Shown piece by piece: positions 6,676-7,379 of a stretch of DNA of 7,379 bases. This DNA is from JAABRU01 sp050180235. GTDB lineage: Bacteria; Desulfobacterota; Desulfobacteria; Desulfobacterales; Desulfococcaceae. The translations under genes were made by a program, and so were the position numbers. Under the pieces are notes generated by a model. The model worked only from the letters and a program-made list of their open reading frames with translations. It was not told the DNA's origin and did no database searches. The DNA lies in the NCBI GenBank assembly GCA_050180235.1, contig JBFXEJ010000175.1:1-7379 (forward strand), read 5' to 3'. Position 1 is the first letter of the stretch. Each line of letters begins with the position of its first letter.

Positions 6676-7119
6676 CAGCCTGCTCTGAAAATGCTTTTGG
6701 CACGGTATCCATGCTTTTTTTTGAGGACTGTCATCTTCAATGTATGCCCATACGAAAGCCGGTGAAATTATGCTGGGCCGCCTGCTTATTCTGTCAGGAT
6801 CTCTGAGATTGGTGGATTCGAATCTGAATCCGCGGGTTCTGAGACAGGCAGACATTGTTTCAATCTGCCATCTTTTTGCATATATTTCAAATATTTTTTC
6901 AGGATTAAAGAATGTCACCGCAATGAAAAATTCTCCGGGGATGCATTTCATGCCTCCGGCAAAAACCTCAGTGTCCCCAATTTTTCTGAGTCCTTTGAAA
7001 ATACATCTTTCTCCGGGTTTCAGATTCCGGAAAAGAGCGGATGTCCGTGTGTACACTCCTGCTGAGTTTGTAAACTTCTGATTTTCCATGATTATGACAA
7101 CAATCTTACTACCGGACAA
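6364..7119 (-). CDS. Chimeric frame: IS4-family transposase C-terminal part fused to the end of an outer-membrane beta-barrel protein
   Basis: The 251-codon frame joins two unrelated pieces. Residues about 1-127 are the C-terminal third of an IS4-family DDE transposase: L-F-R-N-L-K-P-G-E-R, K-G-L-R-K-I-G-D-T-E-V-F, then Y-A-K-R-W-Q-I-E-T and T-R-G-F-R-F-E-S-T-N-L-R-D-P-D-R-I-S. In the Y-x2-R-x3-E-x6-K signature Y80, R83 and E87 (catalytic Glu) are present, but the Lys is Arg (R94). The N-terminal two thirds, with both catalytic Asp, are absent. Residues about 150-251 are the end of a beta-barrel: alternating strands (H-Q-I-R-M-G-A-E-Y, F-G-F-S-L-G-S-G, F-D-V-A-Y-Q-Y-R-F-G) and a final aromatic F, as in FadL/OmpP1-like outer-membrane proteins. 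The start used is TTG 7119; ATG 7089 is the first ATG. As a protein it is unlikely to work either as transposase or as porin. It is best read as two gene remnants. Confidence 0.75.
   Translation of the reverse strand: MSGSKIVVIIMENQKFTNSAGVYTRTSALFRNLKPGERCIFKGLRKIGDTEVFAGGMKCIPGEFFIAVTFFNPEKIFEIYAKRWQIETMSACLRTRGFRFESTNLRDPDRISRRPSIISPAFVWAYIEDDSPQKKAWIPCQKHFQSRLKNESEKIDPTHQIRMGAEYYFSKAQYPFALCGGIFYDPAPAEGNPDNFFGFSLGSGIKLDRFGFDVAYQYRFGKDVGESILKSRELSQDIHEHTVYSSLIIYF
6676..7119 (-). mobile_element. IS4-family insertion sequence remnant
   Basis: Transposase similarity covers this whole stretch. At the 3' side it leaves the long frame: after A-F-V-W-A-Y-I-E the natural continuation K-K-K-H-G-Y-R-A-K-S-I-F-R-A-G is found in another frame (6678-6725), so an indel lies at about 6727-6741. 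Similarity then stops abruptly at about 6676, where the beta-barrel begins. The N-terminal two thirds and both terminal repeats are missing, so the copy cannot move by itself. Confidence 0.75.
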
Positions 7120-7140
7120 AAATCATTTCAAATTGCATAA

Positions 7141-7208
7141 CTGATGAAATTTAAAGAAATACACAGCCGGCACAGAAAAAATTTTTGTCACTTTGGTGAA
7201 CTCATCAG
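7141..7208. repeat. Inverted repeat in the intergenic stretch between the IS4 remnant and the IS1-type element
   Basis: CTGATGA (7141-7147) and TCATCAG (7202-7208) are reverse complements and extend by one more A-T pair outwards (7140/7209). The 54 bp between them hold no frame. With such short arms this may be chance. Nothing else is recognisable in 7120-7255. Confidence 0.3.
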
Positions 7209-7266
7209 TATATTCATTCATATTGAGAAAGATTCGCCTGGGATGATCGAATCCGGGTAGTGGGAC

Positions 7267-7295
7267 TTTTCATGCTGATAAACTTATGCTATACT
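7267..7295 (+). promoter_or_regulatory. Probable sigma-70 promoter of the IS1-type transposase
   Basis: TTTTCA (7267-7272), a 17-nt spacer and TATACT (7290-7295), with an extended -10 TG at 7287-7288. Transcription would start near 7302, giving a leader of about 37 nt before ATG 7339. Confidence 0.6.
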
Positions 7296-7338
7296 GCTCC
7301 CGTTTTTCTCAACATGCCATTGCCGAAGGAGCAGAAAA

Positions 7339-7379
7339 ATGATTGCAGCAAAATGCCGCCGCTGCGGCAGTGAAAATAT
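7339..7379 (+). CDS. IS1-type transposase, N-terminal start (partial)
   Basis: ATG 7339 is preceded by GAAGGAG (7325-7331) at 7 nt. The 13 complete codons read M-I-A-A-K-C-R-R-C-G-S-E-N, the first CxxC half of a zinc ribbon. This start is typical of IS1-family InsA-like proteins (C-x-x-C-G-S-x-N/x-x-x-K-N-G) and of related zinc-ribbon transposases such as IS1595. The gene runs out of the window. The IS1 call is a reasonable but not certain choice, helped by the element-like sequence upstream. Confidence 0.6.
   Translation, partial: MIAAKCRRCGSEN

Larger units (their letters stand above)
7256..7379 (+). mobile_element. Left end of an IS1-type insertion sequence (partial)
   Basis: The stretch starting GGTAGTGGGACTTTTCATGC resembles the GGTAATG-type ends of IS1-family elements. 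It is followed within about 80 bp by a promoter and the zinc-ribbon start of a transposase gene. The exact left edge is inferred; no target duplication can be checked because the other end is outside the window. Confidence 0.5.

Noticed and set aside
6740..7081. A 113-codon + strand frame over the IS4 remnant
   Set aside because: It is the antisense of clear transposase coding sequence and shows no protein features of its own.
1367..7119. An undescribed defence system formed by the sigma factor, peptidase and barrel genes
   Set aside because: The peptidase protein has a signal peptide and extracellular domains, and no nuclease, NTPase or sensor partner is present. The arrangement fits a surface protein, not a cytoplasmic anti-phage module.

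Overview
The window reads as an accessory, insertion-sequence-rich stretch of a moderately AT-rich Gram-negative genome. A deltaproteobacterial host of the Desulfobacterales type is the best guess. That rests on protein style: long secreted proteins combining NHL repeats, C13/caspase-like peptidase domains, thrombospondin type 3 calcium repeats and a Gly-rich 'CFI' tail. No single marker gene in the window proves the taxonomy.

Left part (1-1366). The 3' end of an IS630-type transposase (1-116) is followed by a short non-coding stretch with an imperfect hairpin. Then comes an intact sigma-70-family factor gene (324-1106, +). The 260 bp after it hold no gene but are dense in structure: a perfect 11-bp inverted repeat, a second 7-bp inverted repeat, a 15-bp direct repeat, and a degenerate second copy of the last codons of the sigma gene.

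Centre (1367-6348, -). Two overlapping reading frames are almost certainly one gene of about 1660 codons split by a one-base frameshift near 3452-3466. In order, the combined protein has a signal peptide, twelve NHL-like propeller units, a C13/caspase-like cysteine peptidase domain with its His/Cys pair, an Ig-like linker, a second copy of the peptidase domain that has lost both catalytic residues, another Ig-like linker, a PPC-like domain, a carboxypeptidase-regulatory-like domain, TSP3 calcium repeats, and a Gly-rich linker ending in what looks like a clipped CFI-type tail. It is convergent with the sigma gene.

Right part (6349-7379). Only 15 bp upstream of the large gene lies the 3' end of an outer-membrane beta-barrel gene, once probably the first gene of the operon. 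Its 5' part is gone: an IS4-family transposase remnant has been joined to it, giving a chimeric 251-codon frame (6364-7119, -). The last bases hold the start of another element on the + strand: a zinc-ribbon transposase start of IS1 type, with a good promoter and ribosome site.

The overall picture is a secreted or surface-exposed propeller/peptidase system, formerly co-transcribed with an outer-membrane barrel and flanked by a sigma factor. Elements of three IS families and several small rearrangements have eroded both of its ends.
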